Of a DNA stretch of 64,000 nucleotides, positions 20,066 through 32,686 are shown one piece after another. This DNA comes from Pictodentalium vernedei (lineage: Eukaryota; Mollusca; Scaphopoda; Dentaliida; Dentaliidae). Location of the stretch: assembly GCA_031216915.1 (NCBI GenBank), contig JAUFNR010000044.1, forward strand, positions 62,001 through 126,000, written 5' to 3'. Under the pieces are notes generated by a model. It ran no database searches. It was not told where the DNA came from and saw only the letters and a program-made list of their open reading frames with translations. Each line of letters begins with the position of its first letter. Within the stretch, counting starts at the first letter, position 1. A program made the translations under genes and the position numbers.

Positions 20066-22300
20066 GTGATGCATCCGTGATGTCTTCCAACAGTGTGCCT
20101 CCGTCGTCACAATTAATGAAGGGCTAGCGGAAAAGTGCTCATGTAAATACGCCAATTGCCTAAGAGGACCCTAGTAGGTTCGACGGCCTTTGACGTCCGC
20201 TAGCTCGCCCGGTGTAGCGTCCATTCACCGAATGGTTCGGCAGCCGGGTTCGTCCGTTGCGGTCTAGAAGGAATTTTGGGGTGATGCGAGCACTATAAAT
20301 TAACTTAATGCACACCCAGTGACGGCGGATCGGAGGGAGAGCGGAGGAAGCCTTTTAATCCGGTTCATAGCTCGTTCCGGTCCATCCGGACGGCAAGCGA
20401 GAGAGGCCCCTCTCTCGTTCAACAACATCTGGCCCCAGATGTTGTGGTACAAAATGTGTCGCAAGCGGAGCATACGTCCGTCGCTCGGGACGCTCCGTTG
20501 TATAGGCAGTCCGCGGAGACTGCTAAGGCTTCCTCTTCTCGTCGGCGCACACGACCGCACCTTGGCTGCGTGACCGCCGATATATTACCAGCTTCGCCGA
20601 TCAAGGATTCTTCGGCGACCAGGTCACACCATCCGGTAGCCAGGGACACGAGGCCTGCAGACTCCGGACGTTCGCATAGGAAGTGTGCGGGAGTCAACGT
20701 ACACGGAGCTTCCGGCGGCAATGCATCGTAAGACCGCTACTGCACAGGCCTCGGGAACGGACGTGCTTTCCTTAATAGCACAGTTTATCGCAGCATCCCA
20801 GCATCAACTGAATCTGTCGCATATATTTTATCCGACGATGCTGGGTCGGGACGCTTCGCGGAAGCGGGTACGGACGTCCGAAAGTTTCATCCGGTCCGAC
20901 GGGATACCGAAAGGGATTCGGAGGATTTCGAGCTTTCCCTTTCGGAACAACATATGCTGTTGTGTATGTCATCTGACTTGGTCTTCTACAGCTTCTTTCG
21001 TCAGACCAGAATGCTGCGATGCCGGATAAGAAACTGATAGCGTCGGTGGACTTAGAAATTTTTGGTTCGGTTCAGGGACATCGTCCCTCAGTTCCGACAT
21101 AGTCCAATAATGTCACACAAACTTTCGAATTATTGAACGACGCTATATATATTATTATTTTATGCTTGCTGACCAAGCATTTCTGGTTTCTTGTTCGAAG
21201 AGTTATGGAGATGTCTTTCAAAAGTGTGCCTCTGTCGTCATAGTTAATGAAGAGCTAGTGGCAATAAGTGCTCATGGAATATGTCTATTGCCTACGGAGT
21301 GACATTCGCTAGCTCACCCGGTGTAGCGTACATTCATTGAATGGTTCGGCTGCCGGGTTCGTCCGTTGCGGTCTAGGAAGGAGATTTGGGTGATGCGAGC
21401 ACTTTAATTACTTTAGTACTCACCCAGTGACGGCAGATTGAGGACAGATCGGAGGAAGCCTGTTAGTCCGGTTCCTGGCTTGTCCAGGTCCGTCCGGGCT
21501 GTGAGCGAGAGAGGTCCCTCTCTCGTCCAACAACATAGGGGACCGCATGTTGTGGTTCAGATATTTTACATTCGGAGCATATGTCCGTCGGTCGGGACGC
21601 TCCGTTATATTGACAGTCCGAGAGACTGTCCTTGATGCTTCCTCATCCTCACAGCAGGGCACACGACCGCACATTGGCTACGTGACCTCGAGTATCCGAT
21701 CAGTTTCGGCATTCAGTGATTCCACGGCGAATAGGTCGCGCCATCCGGTAGCCAAGGGACACGAGGCCTATACACTCCGTTCGCTAGCATATTCGTAGTA
21801 TGCACGGGGTAACGATCACGGAGCTTCCAGCGGCAATGCATCGTAAGACCGCTTCTCCTCAGGCCTCAGTGACGGACGTGCTATCCGAGTTAGCACAGTT
21901 GTTTCGCAGCATCCCAGCAATTGACTGTTTCTCGGTCGAATCAGGAATTATCCGACGGCGCTGGGTCGGTGCGGTCCGCGGTTGCATCAGGTACGGACGT
22001 CCGAACGCTTTATAGGGTCCGACAGGATGGCGAAAGGGATTCGAAAGATTTCGAGTTTTCCCTTTAGTAGTATCGGAAGATGCCTTTCATGTCTTCTGGC
22101 ATTATCTTCCAGTGATTGTTATTTCGGACTTCATTGCTGCGATCTTGGATAAGAGACTTATAGCGTCATTGGACTCGGATTTTTCGATCGGTTCAGGGAC
22201 ATTGTCCCTGACTTACCGACACAGTCCAATATTGTCATTATAACATGTGTTTTATTTTTCGACGCTATATATATATATATATACAAGCCTGCTACCAAGC
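20066..22300 (+). pseudogene. Duplicated, broken gag of copy C
   Basis: Two diverged direct copies of the gag N-half (about 20066-21150 and 21206-22300) lie in tandem. Each runs from the GTGTGCCTC(C/T)GTCGTCA phrase to the start of the region equal to E1 11900. Frames are broken by indels. A and B share the duplication, so it predates their spread. Confidence 0.75.
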
Positions 22301-22779
22301 ATGATAGTTTAGTTTCTTGTCCGCGTTGCTCATTTCTGCCATTTTATCATTTATACGAATAGTTTATTTTGGCAGAGCAGGGCATACCGAGAGTTCATAT
22401 GCATCTAGACGGTGTGATTAAAGACTGCATATATTCTTTTTCGCCGTTTATGTCTTTTCCAATTTCAATGTTGGGAACGACATGATGTATAGTAGACTTA
22501 ACTTAGACGCTTTATCATACGTAATCCGCCTTACTGAGGCGTTATCATTACGTCTTCAAGAAAAGATTTACGGGATATTATTCTCAATGTAATTTCTTTT
22601 GAGGGCAGTGGTTTGTTCACGTATAACTCCGCCCTTCAGTGGCTGATTGGAGTTGGTTAGACGTGATGCAGCCCTAGCTACATCCACACGCGTGGATAGT
22701 AAGGTTAAGAACTCTCTCAGAGTCGCTTCGTTCTCGGAGGAGCTTCTCTTCGACGGCAACTTTTCGGCAATCCATGAAT

Positions 22780-23560
22780 TGCTGGATTTACACGTTCTCT
22801 TGTCTATCTAGTGTTACAAGAGATTCAGACTGGGGCAAACATTCGGTGGTTGACTCAGAGAGTGCCACCGCAGTTGCCGGACCCGAGTGTGGCTGTTATG
22901 ACGGTTGCCAGTCAAACAGATTGGGATATAATACTGATCCCTACGGATTCGAAGTGCCAGGGTCTTTGGGTTCCGCAGTCTCTTAGCAATCAGTTTTCTT
23001 CCGCGGAATAATGTTTTTTAGGCTTGCTTTATGTCATTGCATGAACATTATTCAGAAACGCATGCCCAAATTCCTGTCCTTTAATTCGACAGTAGTGGCG
23101 TATCTCCGGAACCAGAGAGGCACTCTTTCGTTTCCGTTATTCAATTTAATGGAAAGAATCCGTCTGTTGGTTATAGTACACCAAGTTCAGTTTTGGTCCG
23201 TCATATTCCGGGTAGTCTGATTGTTTTATCGGACTCCCGTTCTCTTACGGGTCGCTTGCTGCTGTCAGAATGGACTCGCAACAAACAAGTATTCAATCAG
23301 ATTTGCTATCTATGGGAGCGCCCAATGATGATTTATTATGACACAGCTTGCTAATCAATTGCAGACGTATGTGTTGGCTTGTCCGGATCTCTGAGCTAAT
23401 GTTGTTAACGCTCTATTGATCTATAGGACGGAATGATAGGATACGCGTATCCTCCGGCGCTGTTGTTTCAGCAAGTATTGCTAAGATAAACAACCACAAT
23501 ACATTTCTGTTGATAGCATTTCTATCTTCACAGAGATCATGGGTAATTTACTCTCTTGTC
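22780..23560 (+). pseudogene. RNase H / C-terminal relic of copy C, RT core missing
   Basis: Gag-tail sequence (reading LLFDGNFSAIHEL) runs straight into sequence equal to E1 from about 13700, just before the RNase H domain. RNase H motif DNA, including GTGGCGTATCTCCGGAACCA, is recognisable, but frames are broken. Confidence 0.8.
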
Positions 23561-23649
23561 TTCTGTGGGTCTTAACGTGAAATCTTCCTCTATGTGAGGA
23601 TCTTTTTTCACTGGGTAAATCGTGTCATCTTTATCACAACCCGCAAGGT

Positions 23650-24690
23650 CGCAACCTTCATGTATTCCGTTGTGTGGTCCGTATTGCATTGTAAGCACTG
23701 TACTGGACGAGCTTTGGACGCGATTTCTTACTATAGGAGATCCTCTTCTTCGCTATTCTATGCGGCTAAAGTAGAGGCTCTTCCGTCGTGGTGTAGGGAT
23801 CATTATGTTCATATTGTGGATCCCTCCATACTACTCATTGCTATTTTTTAGTATACTTGTTTCACAAGATCTACTGCAGCCTGTTATTATTTAGGTTATA
23901 GGTTTATGTTACCTCATACCTATGCACTCTACGATAGTTTACAATTGAGTCTTTTGTCTCTTTATCTAAGTCAGTTAGTAACTTTTTGATAAATAGACTT
24001 AGAATCTTTAGATTAAATTCCTATATGGATTTTAACTTCGTTTCTTATTTAGCTAAGTAATCATTTGAGCCTCTGGAAACAGTAGTTTTCAAATTCTGAC
24101 CTTTTAGACAGTAATTCTGTTGGTTTCTCTTTTACTGTAGAGTCAGTGAGTTTCATACACTTTCGATGGATGATTTTCACTTTCGTAGTTTCGGAATCAC
24201 TACTTCCGTTACTATTTAGGTTGGATTGTTGCATAAGAGTTAGGCTCCTATTATCCGGAACCTATTATTTTAAGGTCCTTCCGTCTTCGTATGGGCATAG
24301 GCCTTTACTCTTTCCGGGTACAGTTTATGTATTTATAAACAGATATCTGTTTATTACTATGGGCGTAAACTTCTTCTGTCTTTGATGTCTAGTAGAAGGA
24401 CGTTACGCTCCATTTTATTGTTAATAGATTCTATTAACTATCGGTACTGCTTATGGTATATCATTGACTTAGCAGTTGTGCTTAAGATTTCGGCTCATGA
24501 AGTAAGAGTTCTTCTACTTCTTGGGCTTACATTAATAGTGTCGCTATTATAGATTTTTGAAGGCTGCTCATTGCGCTCAGCCATCCACATTCATGAATTT
24601 TATCTCAGAAATATCGAGTCCATTTCTGGAGGCCTCTATTGTTAGGTCTATTATCTACTGCTCAGAATGTCATTCACTTAACAGTTGCTA
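23650..24690 (+). pseudogene. Decayed YR of copy C
   Basis: It aligns by eye with E1 14590-15635, with many stops and frameshifts. It is followed by the G-tract and ICR in the usual order. Confidence 0.8.
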
Positions 24691-25266
24691 CTATAGCTAG
24701 GTAGGCTGTCAGTTTCGGCAGTGTCTCCGTTCGGCTGCCCTCTTCGCTCTGGGCTATTTGACCCAGGGCAAGAAAAAGTGGGGGGGGAGGGTGTTCCCTT
24801 GGGTCACCTGTTTTTACTATGAAAACAAGGGGATACCTCCTCCGGAGTTAGTAATTCTGAGCTGTTATTGGGATGGTTGTTTAGTGAGAAGTTTAGGTTT
24901 TTAAAATTCATTCAAGTCTTAGTTTTTAAAGTATAGCTTTTGAATATTGCGTATGTCAACGGACATGATTATGCAATCCTCAGACACTTTTAGGAGTATA
25001 AGAGTCTCTATTCTCTAGACTTACTTTATTTATTGGCTTACTTTAAAAATTATTAGTATAAGGATTATATTGGATATTAATAGAGTACATGGTTGTATGA
25101 AGCTCAATTTTGGAAGGTGTTGTATCTTTCTAATTTATCATAAATAAGAAAGATACATGTAAGGCCTATTACTTCTTTTTCCCTACAGGGGATGACTCTA
25201 TTTTATTTTATTGAGCGTATTCCATTTTGCTCTATGTCCTTGGCCCTCCAGCCTTTTTACTATTCA

Positions 25267-25353
25267 GCTATGTCTGGGTCATTGGTACAGTATAAAAATG
25301 TTAAAAAATTTATAGTAATTTATATATTTTTTATACTTACCAATGACCCAGAC
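25267..25353. repeat. ICR of copy C
   Basis: Reverse complement of the joined ends of this copy, intact despite the decay of all reading frames. Confidence 0.9.
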
Positions 25354-25426
25354 GGGGATGGCCCTCCCAGGAGTTGGGAACTCTTGCCTCCCCGCTGAGT
25401 ACATAGCGCTTACCAGGCACTGGTTA

Positions 25427-25655
25427 TTAGAATGATTAATGGCGCCAATTTCGGAACGTCCTTGACACTGCGCATGCGCAGTGGGGGCGAAGTGTGGAGG
25501 GCCTTTCAGGACATGTTTTCTTTGATTTTAGATGCAAATTTTGGGGATTGGGGGGCAAAATTTGTGTTTGGCCCTATATTTTAAGAGTTAGCACCAGCTA
25601 TGTCTGGGTCATTGGTAAGTATAAAAAATATATAAATTACTATAAATTTTTTAAC
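25427..25655 (+). repeat. Right ITR of copy C
   Basis: Same as the other right ITRs, ending TTTTTTAAC at 25655, with TGCGCATGCGCA at 25469-25480. Confidence 0.9.
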
Positions 25656-25702
25656 TTTCCAGAGTTTTTTTGGAAACGCTTCAACGGAATGATTTCATTT
25701 TT

Positions 25703-27038
25703 AGCTCAACATTGGCGAAGCCAAATTTGAGCTTATGCCATGGCCTGTTGTCCGTCGTCCGTCTGGCCGTCTGTCCGTCAGCAATTCAATACGGCTCGGG
25801 CTAGAGACCGTATTTATGAACCAATCTTTACTAAACTTCTTGGGTACCTTTGTTATGACTGTGGGACGAGAACGAGTGTTTTGGTGTCTGATCCGAAATT
25901 CAAGTTGACCGCCAGCCGCCATTTTGTACCGACGATGCAGAAATCTGTTTTTTGTACAGAACTTCCATATGAAAGTCCTGATTTGAATAATTTTTTGTAT
26001 GAATGTTTAGTACCATGGGATACATCACATATAATACAGGTTTTTTTCTCGTACGTAAATTATGCAAATTAGACTAACTTTGATGTATTAAGTGTATTTA
26101 GTGTTACTTTCAGCACTGTAAGTGCAAATGCCAATACGGCTCGGGCTAGAGGCCGTATTTATAAACCGGTGTTTACGAAACTTCTTGGGTACCTTTGGTA
26201 TCAATGTGGGACGAGAATGAGTGTTTTTGGGTGCGGTCCGAAATTCAAGATGGCCGATGGCAGCCATTTTGTACAAAATTAGGTGCAATCAGATTTTTGC
26301 ACAGAACTTCCATATGAAAGTGCTGACTTGAATAATTTTTTGTGTGAATGTTTAGTACTATGGGATACATCACATATAATACAGGTTTTTTTCTTGTGCA
26401 GAAATTATGCAAATTAGATGAACTTTGATTTTTTCAGTGCTACTTACACACAGTAAATGCACATGTCAATACGGCTCGGGCTAGAGGCTGTATTTATCAA
26501 CAGATCGTCACGAAACTTCTTGGGTACCTCTGTTATCACCTTGGGATGAGAACGAGTGTTTCTGAGTGCGGTCCAAAATTCAAGATGGCTGCCAGTGGCC
26601 ATTTCATACCGAAATTAGGTCTAATCAGTTTATTGTACACAACTTCTATACAGCTCAGGCTAGAGGCCATATTTATGAACCGATCTTTACGAAACTTCTT
26701 GGGGACCTTTGTTTTCACCTTGGGACAGGAATGAGTGTGTTTTGGGGTGCCTTTGTTATCACTGTGCTATGAGAACAAATATTTTGGGGTTCAGTCAGAC
26801 CCACTCTGGGACTCAAAGATTTCTTTTCTATTTAGCATCTGACTGTTACCCACCTTTACAATAGTTTACCTATACATTTGTTACAGGCTACGGCCAGTAT
26901 TTATGTACAGACCGTTACAATACTTTATATGTACATTTGTTATCAGGTCATTACCTAGATGTTTGTCATTGCTGTGTCACATACTATACATGTACATGTC
27001 TTGACAAGTTGAGCTACAGTGTCATTGACACTTTCATT
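25703..27038 (+). mobile_element. Hairpin/array element P2, copy 3, inside P3
   Basis: It starts with AGCTCAACATTGGC / GCCAAATTTGAGCT and has a GTCY-rich stretch and about 335-bp units. It ends with AGTGTCATTGACACT and TTCATT. The flanks ATTTCATTTTT and GGTAACCTA join into the P3 unit phrase. Confidence 0.8.
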
Positions 27039-27908
27039 GGTAACCTAGTATAGAAGGATGACTTACAGATCAAGTTTGAGTTTCATGCTGATTGCCTTAT
27101 TTTTGTGTGAGTTATTGCCCTTGGAAATATGGAAATGCGCCAAAATATCAGTTTTCCGGACTTTTTCTGGAAACGCTTCAACGGAATGATTTCATTTTTG
27201 GTAACCTACTATAGAACGATGACTTACAGATCACGTTTCATTTACACTCTGTCCATCCATCCGTCAGTCAGTCTGTCGGTCGTACTTTAGTTTTCCACAC
27301 TTTTTTTGGAAACGCTTCACCGGAATGATTTCATTTTTGGTAACCTACTATAGAACGATGACTTATAGATCAAGTTTCATTTACACTCTGTCCATCCATC
27401 CATCAGTCTGTCAGTCAGTCTGTCGGTTATACTTTAGTTTTCCGGACTTTTTTTGGAAACGCTTCAACGGAATGATTTCATTTTTGGTAACCTACTATAG
27501 AACGATGACTTACAGATCAAGTTTTGTTTGTACTCTGTCCATCCATCCGTCAGTCTGTCAGTCAGTCTGTCAGTCATACTTTAGTTTTCCGGACTTTTTT
27601 GGGGAAATGCTTCAACCGAATGATTTCATTCTTGGTAACCTACTATAGAACGATGACTTACAGATCAAGTTTGAGTTGCATTACTCTTGTGTGAGTTATG
27701 GCCCTTGGAAATATGGAAAAGTGCCAAAATATCAGTTTTCTGGACTGTTTTTGGAAATGCTTCAACGGAATTCATTCTGATCACATCTAGGTTATAACAT
27801 TTGTATAATTATTAATCCTCATTAGTCCGGTAGGGGACATTGTATTGCTTCAACGATACGAGCGCTTTTGTTCAGGATGAGTTATAATTTCAAATGAGTT
27901 GGTGTGGA

Positions 27909-28227
27909 GAGGGAGCATGGTGGCTCGGTAGTTATGGCATTGGAGTTCAAACCAGTAGGTCCTCGGTTTGCTCGGTTTGATTCCAATCAGGAGTAACTGC
28001 ATTGTATCCTTGGGGAAGGCATTTAGTCCTGACTGCCTGCCCATGTGGGGCACGGTCAGTGGCACTGTGTACAAAGGTGTTAATATTGCACTTGTCTTCA
28101 ACCAATGCTAACCCAGCTTGTACGGAGCTAGTATGTTGGGGGAATCTTACAAATGCTTACTGCTGCCCAGTGGTTCCCCCTGGGTACATGGGCATCCTCC
28201 ACCCATAAAACTGTTGGACACAAGGTG
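27909..28227 (+). mobile_element. tRNA-derived SINE, copy S2 (diverged)
   Basis: It shares GGTGGCTCGGTAG, GTCCTCGGTT, the CCTTGGGGAAGGCA body and the CACCCATAAAACTGT 3' region with the other copies. The tail is degenerate and no target duplication is clear. Confidence 0.7.
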
Positions 28228-28361
28228 ACCCTGGTTGTCAAAAGTGTCGTTCAACATTCCCTCTCCCCCCCTCAAAAAAAAAAAAAAGGAAAAAAAAGTT
28301 GGGATGGAGGTTAATGTTTTGGATGGTTTGTCTGCTATTGCACTTGTTAGCTCTTATAAGC

Positions 28362-28610
28362 TTAACCCTTTACCTAATGAATCGCCCTCATCCGCCCGTG
28401 TAATATGCAAATTGAGCAGTTTGAAAAATTAAATTTTTCAAAATATTTCAACAAAACCATATCATGTGACCCCTCATTGGAACGAGCTCATTGAGCTCGT
28501 TCCAATGAGGGGTCACATGATATGGTTTTGTTGAAATTTTTCAAAAAATGTTAAAAAAATATATTTAAAATCATAAATTTTGATATTGTCTGCATTGGGT
28601 AAAGGGTTAA
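28362..28610. mobile_element. Palindromic MITE M1, piggyBac-like ends
   Basis: TTAACCCTTTACC on the left and GGTAAAGGGTTAA on the right fit a TTAA target duplication with CCC...GGG ends, as in piggyBac-type MITEs. The core is a perfect palindrome with 45-base arms (28446-28490 and 28492-28536) around one base. A second copy lies at 34404-34651. Confidence 0.75.
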
Positions 28611-29036
28611 GGGACTGAATTTTCTTTTCTTTTCATTTTTGATACACTTTGACAGTCTACTTCCTGTGGCTTTTTAGTTGTTTCTATGCAAGTCCATATA
28701 GCCATATAGTCCATATAGCCAGTCAAGACTTGCCTAGAAACAATTTCCAAGGTGTTTCGAATCTAACTTGCAAGTTTCCCCATAGAAGGCATGTTGGGGC
28801 ACCTGTTTTAATGCAGTCAAAAGGGATCAAAGTCAGAATTAGGCCTTTAAGGGTTAATTGTAACCCAAGTGTTTATTCAAGGACTGCATGTTTGAGAACC
28901 TGCTCAAAGGTTGTATGATTGACCAAAGTTTAATCAAGACTTATAAAAGATAATATTTTTTATTCATTCATGAATTGCAGTCAGAAACCTACTTCTTTAA
29001 GACTTGCAATAATTCAATTTTTTTTTTATTTTGCAG
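28611..29036. other. Intronic sequence upstream of ANKRD13 exon 2
   Basis: About 28715-28860 is homologous, in inverted orientation, to about 31465-31600 (shared AGGCAAGTCTTG and CTAGAAACAA). This marks an old dispersed repeat. No exon is seen before 29037. Confidence 0.5.
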
Positions 29037-29090
29037 TTCCTCTTGTATCAAGAATGTGTCCAAGCGACACATACAAGGTTTGGAAAAGTG
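29037..29090 (+). CDS. ANKRD13: ANKRD13-family exon (54 bp)
   Basis: The acceptor is a long T-tract ending TTTTGCAG at 29036; the donor is GTACGT at 29091. Joined to the previous exon it reads IPLVSRMCPSDTYKVWKSG, a hallmark stretch of the ANKRD13 GPCR-chaperone-like domain. Both boundaries are phase 1, matching the exons on either side. It is separated from exon 1 by 25.7 kb of transposons and from exon 3 by 5.7 kb. The reading frame is intact, so the gene is probably functional. Confidence 0.88.
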
Positions 29091-29762
29091 GTACGTTTAT
29101 ACAGCAAAACCTTGTTAACTGAAAAGCCACTTTGCAAGGAAGGAAAATTCATTTAACAGAATTATTTAATTAACCAGAATTTAGCTAGTTCCCCACATTC
29201 TGGTGTTAAATTGAACATTTATTCTATTTTGTCTGTTTGACATGGCACTTGAAGCTCTGTCAAAAGGATATAATAGATAAAATGTAAATATTGAAATTAA
29301 TGAGGCCAAATAGGTCTGTAAACCTGGGGTTCAGTGGTCATTAGAATAATCATTTGATATATAACAATATATTTTATTCAGTTGACAGGGATTTACTCTA
29401 GAATTGATATACAGTTAATGGTCAGATTTGTACATGTATTAAAGGTAATGTAAATGGTTGTGCTTTTTAAAGTTATATTTAATTAACAGGGTTGAATTTG
29501 AAGATATTTAGCCAAATTTCCCTGTCTGAATTGTATAGACTTTGTTACCAATATTTTCTTCAGTCAAGTTTTCATGAATTTTTCATCAAATCTAGTCATG
29601 GCTGCTTCACAGCAGCCATGAATAGATTTGATGGAAAATAGTTTAAAATTACTCAGTGGGTTAGGAGTTAAAGGGACAATGAGCCTTGATTGTTAAAAAA
29701 GATAAGTTCTCCATTTAACAAAACCCCAATGTCCATTATGCAAACGTACCATTATGTTTTTT

Positions 29763-30866
29763 AGCTCAACTTTGGCAAAGCCAAATTTGAGGTATTGTCA
29801 TGGCCCATTGTCCGTCTGTCTGTCTGTCCATCTGTCCGTCTGTCTGTCCATTGCGGCGTTCACACAGCTCGGGCTAGAGGCCGTATTTATGAACCGATCT
29901 TTACGAAACTTCTTGGGTACCTTTGTTATCACTGTGGGACGAGAACGAGTTTTTTGGGGTGTGGTCCAAAATTCAAGATGGCCACCAGCAGCCATTTTGT
30001 ACCAATATTAGTGCAATCAGTTTTTTGTACAGAACTTCTGTATGAAAGTTCTGATTTGAATAAGTTTTTGTATGAATGTTTAGTAACATGTAATACATCA
30101 CATATAATACGGGTTTTTTTCTCGTGCAAAAATTATGTAAATTAGATGAACTTTGATTTATTCAGTGCTACTTATACACAGTAAGTGCACATGCAATATG
30201 GCTCGGGCTAGAGTCTGTATTGGGGGCACAGTGGCTCAGTAGGTAGAGGTGCAGGCTGAAGCCGAGAGGTCCTCGGTTCGAATTCCACCTGCGACAACAG
30301 CGTTGTGTCCTTGGGCAAGACACTTCACCCCCCATTGCCAGTGGCGTTGTGTACTAAGGTGTACTGCACATCTATGGTGCACCTGTCTTCAACCAATGCT
30401 AACCCTGCTTGTGTGGAGTTTGTATGTTCGGGAGCTGACAGTTGCTCGCCATTGCTCAGTGGTTCTCTCTGGGTACTCCGGCTTCCTCCACCCGTAAAAC
30501 TGTCATGGTCATGATTAGCCATTGTGCAGAAATATGTGACCTTAAACACCAATAAATAAATAAATAAATAAATAAATAAATAGATAAATAATAGAGTCTG
30601 TATTTATGAACCGATCTTCATGAAACTTCTTGGGTACCTTTGTTATCACCTTGGGACGAGAACGAGTGTTTCTGGGTGCGGTCCAAAATTCTTTACCTAT
30701 ATATTTGTTACAGGCTATGGTCAGCATTTATGTACAGACCGTTACAATACTTTACATGTACCTTTGTTATCAGGCCATTACCTAGATGTTTGTTATTGCT
30801 GTGTCACATACTATACATGTACATGTCTTAAACAATTTGAGCTACAGCGTCTTTGACACTTTCATT
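29763..30866 (+). mobile_element. Hairpin/array element P2, copy 4, with a SINE inside
   Basis: It begins AGCTCAACTTTGGC and has a GTCY run (29806-29850), one full unit and part of another. It ends with a degraded AGCGTCTTTGACACT and TTCATT. SINE S3 interrupts a unit at 30222. Confidence 0.75.
30222..30592 (+). mobile_element. tRNA-derived SINE, copy S3, with target duplication
   Basis: The head has A-box GTGGCTCAGTAGGTAG and B-box GGTTCGAATTCC. The TTGGGCAAGACACTTCACC body follows and the tail is (AATA)n. A 12-bp direct repeat AGAGTCTGTATT flanks it at 30210-30221 and 30593-30604, a genuine target-site duplication inside a P2 unit. Confidence 0.92.
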
Positions 30867-30955
30867 ATGTCATTCATATGAAAGCATCCGATCCGATTAA
30901 ATAAATTAACCCAAAGGTGAGAATTTATCGGACATTCGAAAAAAGGCAGTCTTTA

Positions 30956-31260
30956 GTTTTTGTCCCCCGAAATTTTTTTTTTGGGGGACTATGAAAATAG
31001 ACGGTGTCCATCCGTCTGACCATCTGTCCACACGTCCTTCCATCACACTTTGGTTTCCCGCTTTAGTTGTTGCTGACTGAATCAAATAAAATTTGGTATG
31101 TATGTGTGTCAACATAATTTACAGGTCAAATTCAAATCTGGGTTTGGTTCAATATTTTTTTGCCAGAGTTATGTCCCTTTGTCTACTTCGAAAAATTCAA
31201 TTTTTTTCAAATACCTCGAATTGCACACTTTTTTGGGGGGTACATGTGGCCAAGCGGCCT
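30956..31260 (+). mobile_element. Hairpin/GTCY element P4 (short)
   Basis: A hairpin GTCCCCC...GGGGGAC (30962-30989) is followed by a GTCC/GTCT-rich stretch (about 31003-31042), as in P1-P3. Only about one core unit follows. The right end is uncertain. Confidence 0.55.
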
Positions 31261-32678
31261 TTTATTCAACCCTGAATTGGTTAGCCAATCATGGAACTTC
31301 TGTACAATGTCATTTTCCACATTTGCCTTTTAATTACAGATGTATGTAATTTTACATTGCATCTGATGCCTTGCACTTTCTATACATAGGTTTTTTACAT
31401 GCTTTATCACACATGAGCAAAATCTGCGAGTCAGATTTTTTTTAAATCAGAGGCTTATCGTCCCTTTAAAAAGCCTAATTCCAGTTTTGATCGATTTTTA
31501 CCGCAACAAAACAGGTTCCCCAAGTTGCAGTCTTCATATAAACTCAGTTACATTCTTAGAACCTTGAAAGTTGTTCTTAGGCAAGTCTTGGATGTCTAGA
31601 AACAACTGTAAAGCCCAAGAATGCTGACTGTCAGTGTGTGGTAAAAATGTATAAAAATCTTCAAAGGCCTGGATAAATTTTCTGAAATTATACCAAATTA
31701 CAACCTGTAAGTCTAGTGTCTTGGCATTGGGTTGTGGTCATGTCCTGGCACCTGCACAGCAGCCAAGATCTGACCACAGAAACCACTGTGATGTTCAGAG
31801 ACCAGGTGATAAAGGCTAAGAAATTACCTTGGGCCAGCAAAATTTTTCTCTACTTTCATCCAAAAAATTACGCTGAAATCGCCGTATAAAAATTCAGTCT
31901 ACCTTGAAATTTGGTGAGTTTTGCACAAAATTTAGAAAAGAATGACCACCTAAAGGATGTTTTATTGAAAATATTACATTGAAGCTAATATATTCATTGT
32001 GACTAAAAATAAAATCAATAGGAAAAAAACGTGTGAAATAGGTAAACTTCGGCAAAAAACAATGTGATTTTGTGTTCCAACATTCTTTTAAAACAACTAT
32101 TTTTGTACTAAGAACCGCTAGAGAGGGCTATTTTTCTGGAAAACAACACTTCGAGGGGGAAAATTTCACTTAATTCTCATCTGAAGTGGGTCATAGAAAA
32201 AACGTTTATCTTGTTGACAATATAGGAGTGCATTCTACTCTCAAGTGTACTTACTCCAGAAATTAGTGAATCAGTTACAAGGAGGTAAATAAACCTTGAA
32301 TTCTATACCATGAATGGTGATCTGTATTTTGCAAAAATGATAAACCAACTGGAATTTTTTGCAGACTTTATTTTTTCTTAACTCACACTTAAATTATAAC
32401 ATGCTTTTTTTCTTTCTCAGCTTCAGTGATCTATTTACGTGTGAGAAAACTATATTATGTATCAATTATGCAAAAGCCCTTTCATGCTTCTTCTGGCTCA
32501 CTTCTCCCTGTTTTCATTTGACTTCTCCCCAAAGTCTGTAGAGCGAGAACTGACTTCTCCCAGAATTTACCCTCCAGACTGATCATTAATTATTGTCTGA
32601 AAGACTTACTCAAGATTACTTGTTGGAGCGCCTGTTCCAAGGCATGAAAAATTGTCAAAGTCAGAAGTAGGCCTTAAC
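31261..32678. other. Intronic sequence, mostly unassigned
   Basis: Apart from the inverted dispersed repeat at about 31465-31600 I see no exon, element or array here. Confidence 0.5.
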
Positions 32679-32686
32679 CACATGAA

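Larger units (their letters stand above)
18745..25655 (+). mobile_element. DIRS copy C, non-autonomous deletion derivative (6,911 bp)
   Basis: It has complete ITRs (18745-18947 and 25427-25655) and an ICR (about 25267-25353). The interior is decayed: gag is duplicated and broken, and gag joins directly to RNase H sequence near 22785, so the RT core (E1 about 12420-13700) is gone. RNase H and YR are also broken. The insertion is clean: flanks AATATCAGT and TTTCCAGAG rejoin to the P3 phrase seen uninterrupted near 18415-18430. Confidence 0.9.
18180..27840 (+). mobile_element. Hairpin/array element P3, carrying DIRS copy C and a P2 copy
   Basis: The left end is a hairpin AGTCCCCTACCGG / CCGGAGGGGACT (18181-18210) and the right end has the inverted match CCGGTAGGGGAC (about 27827-27838). 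A GTCY-like stretch follows the hairpin, then units of about 162 bp starting TTTTCCGGA (18259, 18422, 18583). After C and P2, a shorter-period array (about 140-150 bp) continues at 27152, 27291, 27438, 27584 and 27735. Confidence 0.75.
3302..29036 (+). other. ANKRD13: ANKRD13 intron, 25.7 kb
   Basis: It runs from the GTAAGT donor at 3302 to a T-rich acceptor ending TTTTGCAG at 29036, in phase 1. It consists almost wholly of nested mobile elements (P1, P2, H1, E1, P3, C, SINE S2, MITE M1). The exons on both sides are adjacent in the protein, so no coding sequence is missing between them. Confidence 0.8.
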